From Ectopseudomonas mendocina (GTDB lineage: Bacteria > Pseudomonadota > Gammaproteobacteria > Pseudomonadales > Pseudomonadaceae), in NCBI RefSeq assembly GCF_016008875.1, contig NZ_JADTQG010000003.1:186001-250000 (forward strand): a stretch of 64,000 bases of DNA. Reading direction: 5' to 3'. The translations under genes and the position numbers were made by a program. Positions within the stretch are counted from its first letter, which is position 1, and each line of letters starts with the position of its first letter. Of this stretch, positions 62,933-64,000 are shown piece by piece. The notes under the pieces were generated by a model that worked only from the letters and a program-made list of their open reading frames with translations, made no database searches and had not been told where the DNA came from.

Positions 62933-63553
62933 ATGGAACTCGACCTGGACGCGCTCAACGCCGAATTCGGCAACCAGCCTGAAAAGCTGGTGCAGTGGGC
63001 CATCGGACTGGGCAAACCCGCCATTTGCACCACCAACTTCCGCCCGTTCGAAGCGGTGATCCTGCATATGGTCAGCCAGGTCAAACCGGATATTCCGGTG
63101 GTCTGGATGGACAGCGGCTACAACACCGACGCCACCTACCGCTTCGCCGACGAGGTGACGCGCAAGCTGGGCCTCAACCTGATCACTTACCTGCCCAAGC
63201 GTTCGCGTGCGCATCGCGAGGCCATCGACGGTCCCCTGCCTGGCCTGGATGATCCGCGCCACGCCGCGTTTACCGAAGAAGTGAAGCTCGAGCCGTTCGC
63301 CCGCGCCCTGCGCGAGACCGCACCAAGCGTCTGGTTCACCGCCCTACGCGCCACCGACACCGCCGTGCGTGCGCAGATGGACCCCATCAGCATCAACCCG
63401 GACGGCCTGATCAAGGTCGCGCCGCTGCTGCATTGGTCTTCCAAGGACCTCTACCAATACCTGGTCGCTCACGACCTGCCGAACGAGTTCGATTACTACG
63501 ACCCGACCAAGGGTGAAGATAATCGCGAGTGCGGCCTGCACCTCAGCCACTGA
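62933..63553 (+). CDS. cysH: Phosphoadenylyl-/adenylyl-sulfate reductase family protein
   Basis: The 206-residue protein has the PAPS/APS reductase pattern: ICTTNFRPFEAVILHMVSQ, VVWMDSGYNTDATYRFADEV and the C-terminal catalytic motif ENRECGLHLSH with the redox cysteine. The paired cysteine motifs (CC and CxxC) that hold the 4Fe-4S cluster of pseudomonad APS reductases are absent, and the protein is short. The sequence thus looks like a cluster-free PAPS-type enzyme or a diverged paralogue. It lies in the conserved thrH-cysH-cysB neighbourhood. Confidence 0.8.
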   Translation: MELDLDALNAEFGNQPEKLVQWAIGLGKPAICTTNFRPFEAVILHMVSQVKPDIPVVWMDSGYNTDATYRFADEVTRKLGLNLITYLPKRSRAHREAIDGPLPGLDDPRHAAFTEEVKLEPFARALRETAPSVWFTALRATDTAVRAQMDPISINPDGLIKVAPLLHWSSKDLYQYLVAHDLPNEFDYYDPTKGEDNRECGLHLSH

Positions 63554-63571
63554 TTGGCACTGGCTGGAACG

Positions 63572-63597
63572 AACATGGCGCCCAAGGGCGCCATGTT
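63572..63597. terminator. Bidirectional terminator between cysH and cysB
   Basis: The 12-bp perfect stem AACATGGCGCCC/GGGCGCCATGTT has a 2-base loop, followed by a T-rich stretch. Confidence 0.75.
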
Positions 63598-63614
63598 TCG
63601 TTTCAGCGTCTGCC

Positions 63615-64000
<386 letters not shown>

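Overview
The window is from a Pseudomonas-type gammaproteobacterium. The gene set is GC-rich, and several blocks keep the order known from P. aeruginosa: efp-earP-tRNA-Ser; nasA/kinase/nirBD/nasC/cobA; oprF-sigX-cmpX-crfX-cmaX-rraA-hydrolase-ppsA-ppsR; pabB-thrH-cysH-cysB. The OprF lacks cysteines and there is an nrtABD transporter, which points away from P. aeruginosa itself, perhaps to the mendocina/oleovorans group (inference).

Layout. 1-4536: core genes (two LysR regulators, a TSUP permease, efp and its arginine rhamnosyltransferase earP). 4537-23729: an accessory region between earP and tRNA-Ser(GGA), bounded and divided by three copies of the tRNA-Ser 3' end (4787, 10227, 23635). The copies at 10227 and 23635 share 35 identical bases; the copy at 4787 is diverged. 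Each copy has its own stem-loop terminator directly downstream in the tRNA sense. The left part (4787-10261) carries mqsRA with its operator, small membrane proteins, an AT-rich four-gene cassette (7645-9101) pairing two membrane proteins with a Cas2/SinR-like small protein, a repressor/Cox-like switch with two identical-form operators, and an orphan YefM antitoxin. The right part (10227-23669) carries a serine recombinase, a type III-like restriction-modification pair, an AntA/AntB antirepressor with two coupled micro-genes, a MarR-like regulator, Rha-type phage regulators and a tyrosine integrase next to the intact tRNA.

23822-40884: small core genes, then nitrate/nitrite assimilation: nrtABD uptake, a PL7 lyase, a thioesterase, an MFS nitrate transporter, a PP2C-kinase fusion, nirBD, nasC and cobA (siroheme branch). 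The three transcription units starting with nrtA, the MFS gene and nirB each begin with a sigma-54-type promoter. Each promoter is followed by a leader with hexaloop hairpins (A at loop position 1, G at 4), the last of which overlaps a terminator. This is the layout of an ANTAR (NasT/NasR) antitermination leader. nasST itself is not in the window.

40908-50148: envelope and stress block (oprF, sigX, cmpX, crfX, cmaX), rraA, a hydrolase and the ppsA/ppsR pair. 50151-57191: methylcitrate cycle (prpF, acnD, prpC, prpB and a GntR regulator with a TGTCGACA operator), interspersed with REP-like palindromes. 57407-60466: a retropepsin-like / 7TM-transglutaminase / ATP-grasp trio. 60740-64000: pabB, thrH, a cysH-family gene and the 3' part of cysB. 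No rRNA, CRISPR array or transposase-bearing IS was seen.
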